A stretch of 64,000 nucleotides of DNA from Actinomycetota bacterium (lineage in GTDB: Bacteria; Actinomycetota; Actinomycetes; S36-B12; UBA10799), in contig JACJWR010000003.1 of the NCBI GenBank assembly GCA_020637055.1, forward strand, positions 186,001-250,000, in the 5' to 3' direction. Below, piece by piece: positions 1 to 11,112 of this stretch. The notes under the pieces were generated by a model. That model had not been told where the DNA came from. It saw only the letters and a list, made by a program, of their open reading frames with translations, and did no database searches. Each line of letters opens with the position of its first letter. The first letter of the stretch is position 1. A program made the position numbers and the translations under genes.

Positions 1-5
1 TCGCT

Positions 6-842
6 GTGCTGCACGGCAAGGAGCTGGCCTACGTGTACTACCCGGGTGTGGGAACGCCGTTGGTGATGCTGCACGGGGTCGGTTCGTCCGCCACCGGGTG
101 GGATGAGCCCGCGCGGTTGCTCTCGGAGCGGGGTGTGCCGGTGCTCTCCATCGACCTACCCGGGCATGGTGAGTCGGCGAAAGGTCCCGGCGACTACTCC
201 CTCGGCTCGCTAGCCAGTGCCGTGCGGGATCTGCTCGATCATCTCGGGATCGACCGGGCCACGATCGTCGGCCACTCGCTGGGTGGCGGGGTGGCGCTGC
301 AATTCCTCTACCAGTACCCGCAGTACGTCGCAGGTCTGGTCCTGGTGTCCAGCGGGGGTTTGGGGCGCGACGCCAACCTGATCCTGCGGCTGTTCTCGGT
401 TCCGGGCGCCGGCGTCGTGCTCGGCCTGGGGTTGAACCAACGCACCATGTCGCTGCTCGAGACTTTCCGCGGTCAGGTGCGCCGCTGGGGTCGGATCCCG
501 GAGTTCTTCCCGGATCGGGTGATGGACAAGATCGACCGCTTGAGCGACCCGGAGGATCGCCACACCTTCCTCGCGACGTTGCGCAGTGTGGTGGACCATT
601 CCGGTCAGCGGGTGTCCGCGCTGGAGAAGTTGCACCTGTCGAACTCGGTTCCGGTGCTCATCATCTGGGGTCGCAAGGACTCCATCATCCCGCTATCCCA
701 CGGCGAACGGGCCCACGAGATGCTCGAGTCGTCCACCCTGGTGGTCTTCGATGATGCCGGCCACGAGCCGCACCGCAAGGATCCCGACCGGTTCGCGGCG
801 GTGCTCGCCGACTGGCTCGACGACCGGCGGCTGCGCGACTAA
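6..842 (+). CDS. alpha/beta-fold hydrolase (5' end at window edge)
   Basis: Serine hydrolase of the alpha/beta fold, probably an esterase, lipase or C-C bond hydrolase; the substrate is not readable. In 278 residues it shows the oxyanion motif LHGVG (22-26), the nucleophile elbow GHSLGG with Ser91, an acid in the GRKDS region, and the catalytic His in AGHEPH (His253). The first in-frame start in the window is GTG at base 6. The frame is open to the window edge, so the true start may lie upstream and no ribosome site can be judged. It converges with the acyltransferase gene: its TAA overlaps that gene's stop by 4 bases. Acyl-glycerol or wax-ester turnover is a guess from this neighbour only. 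Confidence 0.85.
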   Translation: MLHGKELAYVYYPGVGTPLVMLHGVGSSATGWDEPARLLSERGVPVLSIDLPGHGESAKGPGDYSLGSLASAVRDLLDHLGIDRATIVGHSLGGGVALQFLYQYPQYVAGLVLVSSGGLGRDANLILRLFSVPGAGVVLGLGLNQRTMSLLETFRGQVRRWGRIPEFFPDRVMDKIDRLSDPEDRHTFLATLRSVVDHSGQRVSALEKLHLSNSVPVLIIWGRKDSIIPLSHGERAHEMLESSTLVVFDDAGHEPHRKDPDRFAAVLADWLDDRRLRD

Positions 843-2356
843 GGGGCTTCGGAGGCGTCGAACGCGCGGCTCATCGACTCGAACTCGGCCAGGAACAACT
901 CGCCCAGCCGGTCCGCGTCGGGAACCAACGTGGCGTCGGTGCCGAACCCCACGGAGACCCGGTCGTTGTAGCTGAAGATGCAGATCGTCATCACCTGGTC
1001 GCCGGAGCATGGAGCCCAGCCCAGCACGCCGGCAACCTCGGTGCCGGCGAAGCCGATCGGCCCGCGGGGTCCGGGCACGTTCGTGAGCACGCCCACCGCC
1101 TTGTTCGCCAAATAGTTCGTCAGTCCCGCGGCGACCGGGCGGGGAGTATTGGCGATCAGTCGTTGCACGCTGAACGTGATCAACGCCTCGTCGCTGGCTT
1201 TGATCCGATCCATCCGGGTGTGGATCTCGGCGAGCCGGGCGCCGATGTCGTCGATGCCGAGCGGCATCCGGAGCACGACCAGCGCGAAGTGGTTGCCCAG
1301 GTCATCGGTCTCGTCCGGGTCGAACGGCCGCACACTCACCGGGATCATCCACAGCACCTCGTCGGTCTGATGGTCGCCGTGGCCGCGCAGGTACCTCGTG
1401 AGTGCACCCGACACCGCTCCGAGCAGTACGTCGTTGACGGTGGTTCCGGTGGCTTTGCCGATTCGCTTGACCTCTGCCAGCGGGAAGTCCGGTGCCCAGC
1501 CGACGCTCTTGGCGACGTCCGGTGTGCCGCTCCACACGGTTCCGACGCTGGGTGCGGCGAGCAGCAGTTTCGCGGTGTTCGCGACGTCGTTGACCGGTCG
1601 GTTCTCGGGTGTGCTGACCAGTTCGGCGGCGCCTGTGAGGCGGGCCGGGTTACGCGCCGCGGCGACGGCTCCGGTGCCCAGCGCTGACACGGCTTCGCCC
1701 AACTCGGACGCCGCTGCGGCCGGGTCGGTGGTCAACTTCGCCGCACCGCGGGCTGGTGCGGTCACGGCCTTCGCCACCGTCCGGGTGCCGGTGGTGACCA
1801 CGTCCAGCGCCGAGTTGGCCAAGTTGGCGGCGGCCGACGCCGCGATGCCGAACGGGGTCGTGCTGCGGCGCAGCGTCTTGCCCACCGACGCCGGATCGCC
1901 CACCACATCGCACAGGCTGAACATCACCTGGGTCAGGCGGACGCCGTCGGCCAGCGAGTGGTGGGATCGGAGCATCAACGCCGATCCGTCGCAGTCCGGT
2001 TTCGGATGGAATCCGTTGACGATGCGCACCGACCAGAGCGGGTGGTCGCGGTCGAACGGGATGCTCCGCTGGGATCCGACCCAGGAGCGCAACTCGTCGA
2101 ATCCGCCGGGTTCGGGCAGGTCCACCACCGAGACGTGGCGGTCGAGGTCGTAGTCCGGATCCGGTTCCCAGGCCCAGTCGCCGTCGAGCTGGACGGGTCG
2201 GGCGCCGAACACCGGGAACTTGTCGACCAACCGGGTCTGGATCACGTCGCGTGCCGCCGAGACGTCCAGTGGTGTGTCGAACCACATGAGCGAGTCGATC
2301 ACCATGAGGTTGTTCGGTCGGTCCATCGTGAGCCAGAGGGCGTCCTGGGAAGACAT
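839..2356 (-). CDS. WS/DGAT-type O-acyltransferase (wax ester / triacylglycerol synthase)
   Basis: Bifunctional wax ester synthase/acyl-CoA:diacylglycerol acyltransferase family, which makes storage lipid from acyl-CoA. The 505-residue chain begins SSQDALWLTMDRPNNLM after the initiator, the classic N-terminus of this family. It carries the active-site motif HHSLADG (HHxxxDG) at residues 132-138 and a C-terminal NVPGP segment. The start is placed at ATG 2356 because the 16 residues encoded further upstream do not resemble the family. Length fits the usual 450-500. The gene is divergent from the persulfide operon, with the metal/persulfide-type palindrome between them. Its stop overlaps the upstream hydrolase stop by 4 bases in tail-to-tail arrangement. 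Confidence 0.93.
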   Translation of the reverse strand: MSSQDALWLTMDRPNNLMVIDSLMWFDTPLDVSAARDVIQTRLVDKFPVFGARPVQLDGDWAWEPDPDYDLDRHVSVVDLPEPGGFDELRSWVGSQRSIPFDRDHPLWSVRIVNGFHPKPDCDGSALMLRSHHSLADGVRLTQVMFSLCDVVGDPASVGKTLRRSTTPFGIAASAAANLANSALDVVTTGTRTVAKAVTAPARGAAKLTTDPAAAASELGEAVSALGTGAVAAARNPARLTGAAELVSTPENRPVNDVANTAKLLLAAPSVGTVWSGTPDVAKSVGWAPDFPLAEVKRIGKATGTTVNDVLLGAVSGALTRYLRGHGDHQTDEVLWMIPVSVRPFDPDETDDLGNHFALVVLRMPLGIDDIGARLAEIHTRMDRIKASDEALITFSVQRLIANTPRPVAAGLTNYLANKAVGVLTNVPGPRGPIGFAGTEVAGVLGWAPCSGDQVMTICIFSYNDRVSVGFGTDATLVPDADRLGELFLAEFESMSRAFDASEAP

Positions 2357-2425
2357 GTGCACGGCACCGAGTATGGAGCCTCCGGTGCGGCGATGGCGAA
2401 CCATGGCGGGACGGACTCGACACCT

Positions 2426-2445
2426 ATATACCCCCTGGGGTATAT
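2426..2445. promoter_or_regulatory. CsoR/CstR-type operator palindrome
   Basis: Perfect inverted repeat with 9-base arms, ATATACCCC and GGGGTATAT, separated by CT. It lies 43 bases before the rhodanese start. A-T-rich ends with a C-tract/G-tract core are typical of operators bound by the CsoR family, whose persulfide-sensing members (CstR type) control rhodanese and persulfide dioxygenase genes. The match in both sequence and target genes is strong. The regulator gene is not in this window, so the cognate protein is inferred. Confidence 0.75.
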
Positions 2446-2488
2446 TGAGGGCACAAGTTGACCACCGACGCTACAGATCGGACTCGCA

Positions 2489-2827
2489 ATGATCGCCCAA
2501 GTGACGATTCCGGAACTCAAGGCCGCGATGGCCTCCGGTACCGCCAAAGTCATCGACGTCAGAGAACAGTGGGAGTACACCGACGGCCACGTCGAAGGTT
2601 CGTCCTGGCTGCCGATGTCGCTGGTGCCAGTGCGGGTCGATGAGTTCCGCTCGGAGACTCCCGTGTACGTGATCTGCCGAACCGGCAACCGTTCCGGGCA
2701 GGTCGTGATGTGGCTGGCGCGGCAGGGGATCGAAGCCATCAACGTGCACGGCGGGATCGTCGCGTGGCAGCAGTCAGGGCTGCCGGTCGTCACCGGTATG
2801 GATAGCGAAGGGACCCTCACGAAATGA
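2489..2827 (+). CDS. single-domain rhodanese sulfurtransferase
   Basis: Small rhodanese-like protein of 112 residues that moves sulfane sulfur between thiol carriers. The catalytic Cys63 sits in the active loop CRTGNR, and the conserved VIDVRE and GHVEGS segments precede it. It has no signal peptide and should be cytoplasmic. It is first gene of a three-gene set; its TGA overlaps the ATG of the persulfide dioxygenase (ATGA), implying coupled translation. The likely role is supplying or accepting persulfide during H2S detoxification. The CsoR/CstR-like palindrome just upstream indicates induction by persulfide. Confidence 0.92.
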   Translation: MIAQVTIPELKAAMASGTAKVIDVREQWEYTDGHVEGSSWLPMSLVPVRVDEFRSETPVYVICRTGNRSGQVVMWLARQGIEAINVHGGIVAWQQSGLPVVTGMDSEGTLTK

Positions 2828-4284
2828 CCGTCACCGCCACCCCGCAGACCCGCACCCCGGCCATCGAGGTGCTCGATACCCCTGACCTGGGGGATCGCTC
2901 GTACGTGGTCGAACTCGACGGCCTCGCCGTCGTCGTCGACCCGCAGCGCGATATCGATCGGATCCAGCAGATCCTCGACCGCAACGGATGGCAGGTCAGC
3001 CACGTGATCGAGACCCACATGCACAACGACTACGTCTCCGGCGGCCTGGTGCTGGCTGAAGAACTGTCCGCCGGCTACGTGGTACCCGTCGGCCACGAAT
3101 ACCAGTTCAGCGCCCTCGAGATGGGCGAGGGCGACACGTTCGAGTCCGGCGACATGTCGTGGCGCGTACTGCACACGCCCGGGCACACCCCGCACCACGT
3201 CTCCTACGCGGTCAGCGTGGACGGCAAGGACGAGGCGGTGTTCACCGGCGGTTCACTGCTGTTCGGCAGTGTCGGCCGCCCCGACCTGATCGGTCCGGAA
3301 GCCACCGAGGGCCTGGCCCACGCCCAGTGGAAATCCGTGCGCAAACTGGTCGAGGGCATCGACGACTCCGCGGCCGTGATGCCGACCCACGGATTCGGCT
3401 CGTTCTGCAGCGCGACGGCAACCGTCGGACTGGAATCGACCATCGGTCAGCAAGCCACGACCAACCCCGCGGCGCTGCTCGACGAGCATGAGTTCGTCAC
3501 CGAACTGCTCGAGGGCCTCGACGCCTTCCCCGCCTACTACAAGCACATGGGCCCGGCCAACGAACAGGGTGCGCGCGAGATCGACCTTTCGCCTGCCGAC
3601 GTCGCCGACGCCGATGAACTGCGCCGACGCATCGAGGCCGGCGAGTGGGTCGTCGACCTGCGTCAACGCCGCTTGTGGGCCGCCGAGCACCTGGCCGGAA
3701 GCCTCAGCTTCGACGCCGAGGGCAACGCGATCACCTACTTGGGCTGGCTGATCCCGTGGGGCACGCCGATCACGCTGCTCGGCGCGACGCAGGAGCAGAT
3801 CAGCGAGTTCCAGCGCGCGATGGCACGCATCGGCATCGACCGTCCGGCTGGCCAGAATGTGGGCACCCCGGCGAGTTGGGCCCGGTCGGCGGCCGATCTC
3901 GGTTCGGTCCGCCGGGCCACCTTCCCCGAGTTGGCCGACGCCCTGGCAGCCGATGGCAAGTTGATCGTGGTCGACGCCCGCCGGCGCACCGAGTGGCAAG
4001 AAGGGCACGTCGACGGCGCCCGTCACATACCGTTGCATGACTTGCCCGAAGCGATCGGCCAGGTCAAGGCGTGGTCGGATGCGGCCAAGCACGCCGGGGC
4101 CGATCCGACGGTCTGGGTGTCGTGCGGCAGCGGCTTCCGGGCCAGCGTGGCCGGTTCCCTGCTGGCTCGGGCCGGTGTACCGACCGTGATCGTCGACGAC
4201 GACTTCACCAACGCGGCGAAGGCCGGCCTGGACGTCGTCGCAGATGCGCACGACACCATGCTCGGCGCCGCCTACAGCGACTGA
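2824..4284 (+). CDS. persulfide dioxygenase-rhodanese fusion (MBL fold)
   Basis: Iron-dependent persulfide dioxygenase (ETHE1/Blh-like) fused to two rhodanese domains, 486 residues. Such enzymes oxidise glutathione- or mycothiol-type persulfides to sulfite; the thiol used here is inferred. Residues 15-240 form the metallo-beta-lactamase fold with THMHND (His65, His67, Asp69), HTPGHT (His121) and the family segment GSVGRPDL. Residues about 255-345 are a rhodanese domain without an active Cys. Residues about 362-475 are a second one with Cys434 in CGSGFR. The start overlaps the preceding rhodanese stop. The TauE gene follows after 16 bases, fitting export of the sulfite product. Actinomycetes lack glutathione, so bacillithiol- or mycothiol-like substrates or coenzyme A persulfide are possible. 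Confidence 0.93.
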   Translation: MTVTATPQTRTPAIEVLDTPDLGDRSYVVELDGLAVVVDPQRDIDRIQQILDRNGWQVSHVIETHMHNDYVSGGLVLAEELSAGYVVPVGHEYQFSALEMGEGDTFESGDMSWRVLHTPGHTPHHVSYAVSVDGKDEAVFTGGSLLFGSVGRPDLIGPEATEGLAHAQWKSVRKLVEGIDDSAAVMPTHGFGSFCSATATVGLESTIGQQATTNPAALLDEHEFVTELLEGLDAFPAYYKHMGPANEQGAREIDLSPADVADADELRRRIEAGEWVVDLRQRRLWAAEHLAGSLSFDAEGNAITYLGWLIPWGTPITLLGATQEQISEFQRAMARIGIDRPAGQNVGTPASWARSAADLGSVRRATFPELADALAADGKLIVVDARRRTEWQEGHVDGARHIPLHDLPEAIGQVKAWSDAAKHAGADPTVWVSCGSGFRASVAGSLLARAGVPTVIVDDDFTNAAKAGLDVVADAHDTMLGAAYSD

Positions 4285-4300
4285 TGGTCGCGCGCCGCCT

Positions 4301-5065
4301 GTGACGATCCTCCTCTTCGTCGGCGTCGGGGTGGCGCTCGGCCTCGCCTTGGGTCTGTTCGGCGGTGGTGGCGGCATCCTCGCGGTGCCGCTGCTGCTCG
4401 CCGTGGGTGTGCCGCCGGACGAAGCCGCGACAACGTCCCTCGTCGTAGTCGCGGCGGCCGCCGTCGGTGGTGTGATCCCGCACGTCCGGGTCGGTCGGGT
4501 GGCCTGGCGCGAGGGGCTCACGTTCGGCGCCATCGGCATCCCCGCCGCGATGCTGGGCTCGGTCCTGGCGCTTAATACCGCGGATGCGATCAAGTTGTTC
4601 GGTTTCACCGCGTTGATGCTCGTCGCCGGCGGCCTCATGCTGCGCAAGGCGCTGCGATCCGATGGTGCCGACCCGGATGCCGACCGACCACGGCGCTCGT
4701 GGGTGGCGATCATCGCGGTGGCGGCGGTGGTGGGTCTGGTCACCGGATTCTTCGGTGTGGGAGGCGGCTTCCTGGTGGTGCCCGCGCTCGCCCTGGTGAT
4801 CGGCCTGCCGATGCGGATCGCCACCGCCACGGCCCTCGTCGTGATCGTCATCAACTCGGCCGGTGCGATGGTGCCGCGGTTGGGCGAGGCGTTCGATCCC
4901 GCCGCCTCGGCGGTTGTGGCCCTGGCCGCGGTGATCACCACCGCCCTGGCCGCCCGCTGGTCGAATCGCTGGTCGGGCAAAGCGCTGGGGGTGGGTTTCG
5001 CGATTCTGGTGCTCGTCATGGCCGGCGTCACCGCGTTCGAGGCGTGGTCGCTGGTATCGGCATAG
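4301..5065 (+). CDS. TauE/SafE family sulfite exporter-like permease
   Basis: Multi-pass membrane protein of 254 residues in the TauE/SafE (formerly DUF81) family, which exports sulfite, sulfoacetate or other organic sulfur anions. The sequence is a chain of hydrophobic helices with two half-repeats, each opening with a glycine-rich GLFGGGGG or GFFGVGGGF motif, the usual internal duplication. The start is set at GTG 4301, 16 bases after the dioxygenase stop. An earlier in-frame ATG inside the dioxygenase gene would add a non-hydrophobic 19-residue tail. As third gene of the operon it probably removes sulfite formed by persulfide oxidation. Confidence 0.88.
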   Translation: MTILLFVGVGVALGLALGLFGGGGGILAVPLLLAVGVPPDEAATTSLVVVAAAAVGGVIPHVRVGRVAWREGLTFGAIGIPAAMLGSVLALNTADAIKLFGFTALMLVAGGLMLRKALRSDGADPDADRPRRSWVAIIAVAAVVGLVTGFFGVGGGFLVVPALALVIGLPMRIATATALVVIVINSAGAMVPRLGEAFDPAASAVVALAAVITTALAARWSNRWSGKALGVGFAILVLVMAGVTAFEAWSLVSA

Positions 5066-5116
5066 GCTGAGATCCGAATCGCCGGGGGTATGCCGGCTGA
5101 ATCTGCGGAGGTCAGG

Positions 5117-5512
5117 ATGGAAGCCAAGAATCTGCTCGATGGGCCCGAACCCACACTGCTGCCCGACGACGAGGCGGTGACGGTCGCGCTGGAGGACGGT
5201 GCCGACGTCTACGACATCGTTCGCGACCACCCCGAGTCGTCCCTCGCCTGGTCGCTGGTGGCCGAGTTGGCCAGGGCGCAAGGGCGCGTGATTGAGGGAT
5301 ATGCCTTCGCGCGGGTGGGTTACCACCGTGGTTTGGACGCCCTGCGTCGCAACGGCTGGCGGGGGAGTGGCCCGGTGCCCTACTCACACCCCGGCAACGT
5401 CGGCTTCCTGCGATGCCTGGCGTTGCTCGCGCAGTCCGCCGAGGACATCGGTGAACAGGCCGAAGCCGAGCGCTGCCGCACCTTCCTGGCGGACTGCGGC
5501 GGCCTCGGGTAG
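5117..5512 (+). CDS. DUF3151 family protein
   Basis: Conserved actinobacterial protein of 131 residues with no known reaction. It matches the DUF3151 pattern: an N-terminal LLDGPEPTLLP segment followed by an all-helical body containing SLAWSLVAELA, YAFARVGYHRGLDALRRNGW and VPYSHPGNVGFLRCL. It has no signal peptide or membrane segment. ATG 5117 is chosen because GGAGG lies about 5 bases upstream; an earlier in-frame ATG at 5090 has no such site. It follows the exporter by about 50 bases on the same strand but is not obviously part of sulfur metabolism. It converges with the lipoprotein gene downstream. Confidence 0.85.
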   Translation: MEAKNLLDGPEPTLLPDDEAVTVALEDGADVYDIVRDHPESSLAWSLVAELARAQGRVIEGYAFARVGYHRGLDALRRNGWRGSGPVPYSHPGNVGFLRCLALLAQSAEDIGEQAEAERCRTFLADCGGLG

Positions 5513-5526
5513 CAGTGCCCTTCGGG

Positions 5527-6006
5527 CTAGCAGCCCAAGCCAGAGGTCAGCGAGTCGTAGGCGGTCTTCACCGCTGCCACGGCGTTGGCCACCGGCTGGG
5601 AGGCCTCGGAGATCGGGGTGTCGTCGGGGACTCCCTCGAGGTTGCTCAGCAGGGCGCCCTCGGCTGCCTGCATCGCGCTGACCAAGGCCCCCTGCACTGG
5701 GCCGGCATCCGCGGCCACCTGCTCGAGTTGGGTTTGCGCCTGCTCGGCCGCAGCACGGACCTGGCCGACAGTTGCGGCGGGGTCACTCTGCTCCGCCACC
5801 GAACCTTGCACCGAGGTCAGGGCCTCGCACGCGCCGCTGGTGGCCTGAGCGGCCGCGGAGGAGGCGGCAGACGCCGCCTGGGAGGCCGCACTCGCCACCG
5901 CAGACGACGCGGCGGAGGCGGCGTCCGACGCTGCCTGCGAGCCACAGCCGGACAGGCTCAGGGCGGCCGCAGCCGTGACGACGAGCAATCCTGCGGACAA
6001 CTTCAT
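5527..6006 (-). CDS. Ala/Ser-rich lipoprotein
   Basis: Predicted secreted lipoprotein of 159 residues. The N-terminus is a signal peptide (MKLSAGLLVVTAAAALSLSG) ending in a lipobox with Cys at about residue 21. Residues about 25-57 are almost purely Ala and Ser with rare Gln and Val, spaced so that one helical face is uniform. The rest is helical, contains a second Cys in GACEALTSV, and ends in GLGC. A strong site (GGAGG) precedes ATG 6006. I do not recognise a family. The Ala/Ser tract could be a surface-exposed helix or a flexible anchor linker; function is unknown. Confidence 0.8.
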   Translation of the reverse strand: MKLSAGLLVVTAAAALSLSGCGSQAASDAASAASSAVASAASQAASAASSAAAQATSGACEALTSVQGSVAEQSDPAATVGQVRAAAEQAQTQLEQVAADAGPVQGALVSAMQAAEGALLSNLEGVPDDTPISEASQPVANAVAAVKTAYDSLTSGLGC

Positions 6007-6095
6007 GGGAACCTCCAGAGCCGGGGCGAACGTGCGCCCAAGAGTAACCCCGGCAGGTTTCCAAAGCCTGCACGTGGCCGCGTGGCGATCGGCCG

Positions 6096-8165
6096 TCACC
6101 GGCCGCCGGCGGAAGGTTGCCGGGACACCAACCCGAGGGCGCCGTTGGATTCCCGCTCGGCGATCGCAAGCAGGTACTCCAGATCCGTCACGGTGCCCTC
6201 CAAGTCCGCCGGGTTGAGCCGATCGGCGAGCACTGCAGGCTCCGGCGTCACCTCGGCCTGCGGATCCGTCAACAGCAAGGCCACCGCATGCAGGTTGCTG
6301 GCCGTCGCTCTGGCTGAGGCGACCGCGACGCCGAGATCCGTGGCGGGCGGCGACTTGCCGGACAATTCCATCTGCACCGCGCCGCACGCGCGCGCCGCAT
6401 CGTGGATCAGGGTGTAGAGGTTGTGCGCCAGCCACGGGCGCAAACCCGGACCGAGCGGTTCGAGCGCCCGATTGTCGATCCCGTGCTGGACCGAGGCCCG
6501 GGCGGCGACCATCGCACGGTGCTTGCGGCGGATCGCCTTCGCGCCGACCTTGCCCTCGCCGAGGTCGGCGAGTCCATCGATCCAAATCGCGCAGGCCTCG
6601 GCGTATTCGGCCACCTCCCGCCGCAACCTCCGGCCGTGCCGAAGCGGCAGTGCCAGCAGCAGCACGATGGCGATCGCACAGCCGAGCAGCACGTCGCCCA
6701 CCCGCTCGATCGCCACCGCAGTCGGATCTTCACCCACGATCGCCCGGGTGAACACGGTTTCGATGGTGATCGCGATGATGTAGAGGCCTTCGTTGGCCGA
6801 GGTGATGCTGTAGGTCAGCAAAGCCATGATCCCCACCATCACCACGTTGACCGCGCGATAGTCCGGCAGCAGGTAGACCAGCGGCACCACCAGGATGGCC
6901 CCGAGCCCGGTACCCAGCGACCTCGCCACGGTGTCGGAGGTCAGCGCACGGTGATCCGGCCGCAGCAGCGCCACCGTGGTCGCGGCGATCCAACCGCCGT
7001 GGGACAGCCCCAAGTAGTGGGCGAGCACCAGTCCCAGGGCAGCCGCCAGACCCAATCTGATCCCGGCCCTGATGTCCACCGGACGCGGTGCACCCAGGTC
7101 TGTGCGCAGGCCGGACCGAACCCGAGCCCGGCGGGAGCCCGACCGCACCAGTTCTGAATCTCGCAGCCGCCGCAGGTGTCGGATCAGCCGCTTCACGGCC
7201 GCGGCGATCGCGTAGGCCGAACCGTGCACCTGCGGGTTCGCCATGATCGCGACGGCCGCCTCGTAGTCGCTGCGCAGCTGCGCGATGGCTTTCGTCCGCC
7301 GGGACATCAACTCGGCCGAGGTGTCGTCCACCGTCATGGCGGTCGCGGCCGCCCGCAGCGCCGAACTCGCGATTCCGACGGCGGCCGTGACGTCGTCGTC
7401 GTCGACGGGTGGGGCGTCGAAAGCCATCCGCGCGCGCAGTGCAGATGCTTCCTCCCGCAACATCTCGGCGTCGCCGATCACCTTGCGCAGCGCGCGTCGA
7501 CGGTCATGGGACAGATCCGATCGGGAGACGCTCTCGTCGGCGTTCTTGATCGCGGCCGCGGCGGCCTCACCGGTGCCCTTGACTGAGCGCAACTGCGCGT
7601 CGTCGAGGTGTTTGGCCACCGCGACCAGGGCCGCGGCCACCGGGCGTCGTTCGGCCAGATCGGTGGTGAACCTGATCGCCGCCGCCGTGGTGACGGTCTG
7701 CAGCAGCGACGCGAGCAGCACCGCACTGCCGGCCTCCAGCGCAAATCGCAGGCTCACCGTGCTCAGGCCGAGGAAGGCGAGCACCGCGATGAGGTCGGCG
7801 AACATCCGGCTGATGGCCTTGTCGCGCCGGGCCGCCAAACCGGCGCAGGCAGCCAGCGCCACCAGCACCACCGAGGTGAGCCACGCCCGACCCGCCAGTC
7901 CAGCGAGCAGCACGACGGCGCCGAGCAGAGCCGACTGCAGCACCATGATGCGCACCGTGTAGCCGGGCGGATCCGCCGCGCGGTCCTGCAACCCCACGTA
8001 GAGGGCTGCCACCGAGGCGAGCGCTCCGATGTTGGGGTCGAACACCGCACTGAACACGATCAGGCTCACCATGACGACCACGCCGCGCCGCGCCGCGGAC
8101 CATCCGCGGCGCTTTGCCCAGTCGATGGCAAAAACGCTCTTTGCCACGGCTTCGAGGTACGCCAT
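6096..8165 (-). CDS. FUSC-family integral membrane transporter
   Basis: Large membrane protein of 689 residues resembling the fusaric-acid-resistance (FUSC/YccS/AaeB) family, thought to export aromatic acids or similar compounds. It shows the family's duplicated layout: an N-terminal hydrophobic block (about residues 28-160), a long soluble helical middle (about 170-360), a second hydrophobic block (about 365-500), and a C-terminal cytosolic helical domain. The gene reads divergently from ppdK with about 140 bases between. The substrate cannot be inferred, as no metabolic gene for aromatics is adjacent. Confidence 0.82.
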   Translation of the reverse strand: MAYLEAVAKSVFAIDWAKRRGWSAARRGVVVMVSLIVFSAVFDPNIGALASVAALYVGLQDRAADPPGYTVRIMVLQSALLGAVVLLAGLAGRAWLTSVVLVALAACAGLAARRDKAISRMFADLIAVLAFLGLSTVSLRFALEAGSAVLLASLLQTVTTAAAIRFTTDLAERRPVAAALVAVAKHLDDAQLRSVKGTGEAAAAAIKNADESVSRSDLSHDRRRALRKVIGDAEMLREEASALRARMAFDAPPVDDDDVTAAVGIASSALRAAATAMTVDDTSAELMSRRTKAIAQLRSDYEAAVAIMANPQVHGSAYAIAAAVKRLIRHLRRLRDSELVRSGSRRARVRSGLRTDLGAPRPVDIRAGIRLGLAAALGLVLAHYLGLSHGGWIAATTVALLRPDHRALTSDTVARSLGTGLGAILVVPLVYLLPDYRAVNVVMVGIMALLTYSITSANEGLYIIAITIETVFTRAIVGEDPTAVAIERVGDVLLGCAIAIVLLLALPLRHGRRLRREVAEYAEACAIWIDGLADLGEGKVGAKAIRRKHRAMVAARASVQHGIDNRALEPLGPGLRPWLAHNLYTLIHDAARACGAVQMELSGKSPPATDLGVAVASARATASNLHAVALLLTDPQAEVTPEPAVLADRLNPADLEGTVTDLEYLLAIAERESNGALGLVSRQPSAGGR

Positions 8166-8306
8166 GGCCCTAGAGTGGCGCCTATCGGCCTGGTTTCGAT
8201 GGTTGAAATCCGTTTACCCAGAGTTCACCTACTGTCGATTCGACCAGCGACGTGCCGGAGTAGCGTCGCGACCACAACCGCACATTCGAACGAAAGATGG
8301 GGTTCC

Positions 8307-10994
<2,688 letters not shown>

Positions 10995-10999
10995 CGACG

Positions 11000-11063
11000 A
11001 CGCACCACCCTCCCGCGGGGTTCCCGGCTCTCCCACGGGTCACCCGGCGGAAGGGTGGTGCGT
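11000..11063 (+). terminator. long inverted repeat downstream of ppdK
   Basis: Twelve-base perfect inverted repeat, ACGCACCACCCT at 11000-11011 and AGGGTGGTGCGT at 11052-11063, closed by a 40-base GC-rich loop that can itself fold. It begins 6 bases after the ppdK stop and ends 50 bases before rpiA. There is no T-run, as is common in GC-rich actinomycetes, so either termination or transcript stabilisation is possible. Confidence 0.5.
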
Positions 11064-11112
11064 CCGGCGTCGGCCGTGACGAGTCGAATCAACAGACCAG
11101 GAGAGGGCAATC

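Noticed and set aside
839..842. 4-base overlap of converging stops (hydrolase/acyltransferase), also rpiA/tesB at 11823-11826 and SDR/lemA at 24046-24053
   Set aside because: Short tail-to-tail overlaps are routine in compact genomes and have no special meaning.
3253..5154. Long minus-strand open frame opposite the persulfide dioxygenase and exporter genes
   Set aside because: Its composition (Ala/Thr/Arg-rich, no domain) is that of a shadow of a GC-rich gene on the other strand.
7608..8306. Long in-frame extension upstream of ppdK
   Set aside because: The 233 extra codons run through the divergent FUSC gene in antisense and have no similarity to the enzyme; the family start is at 8307.
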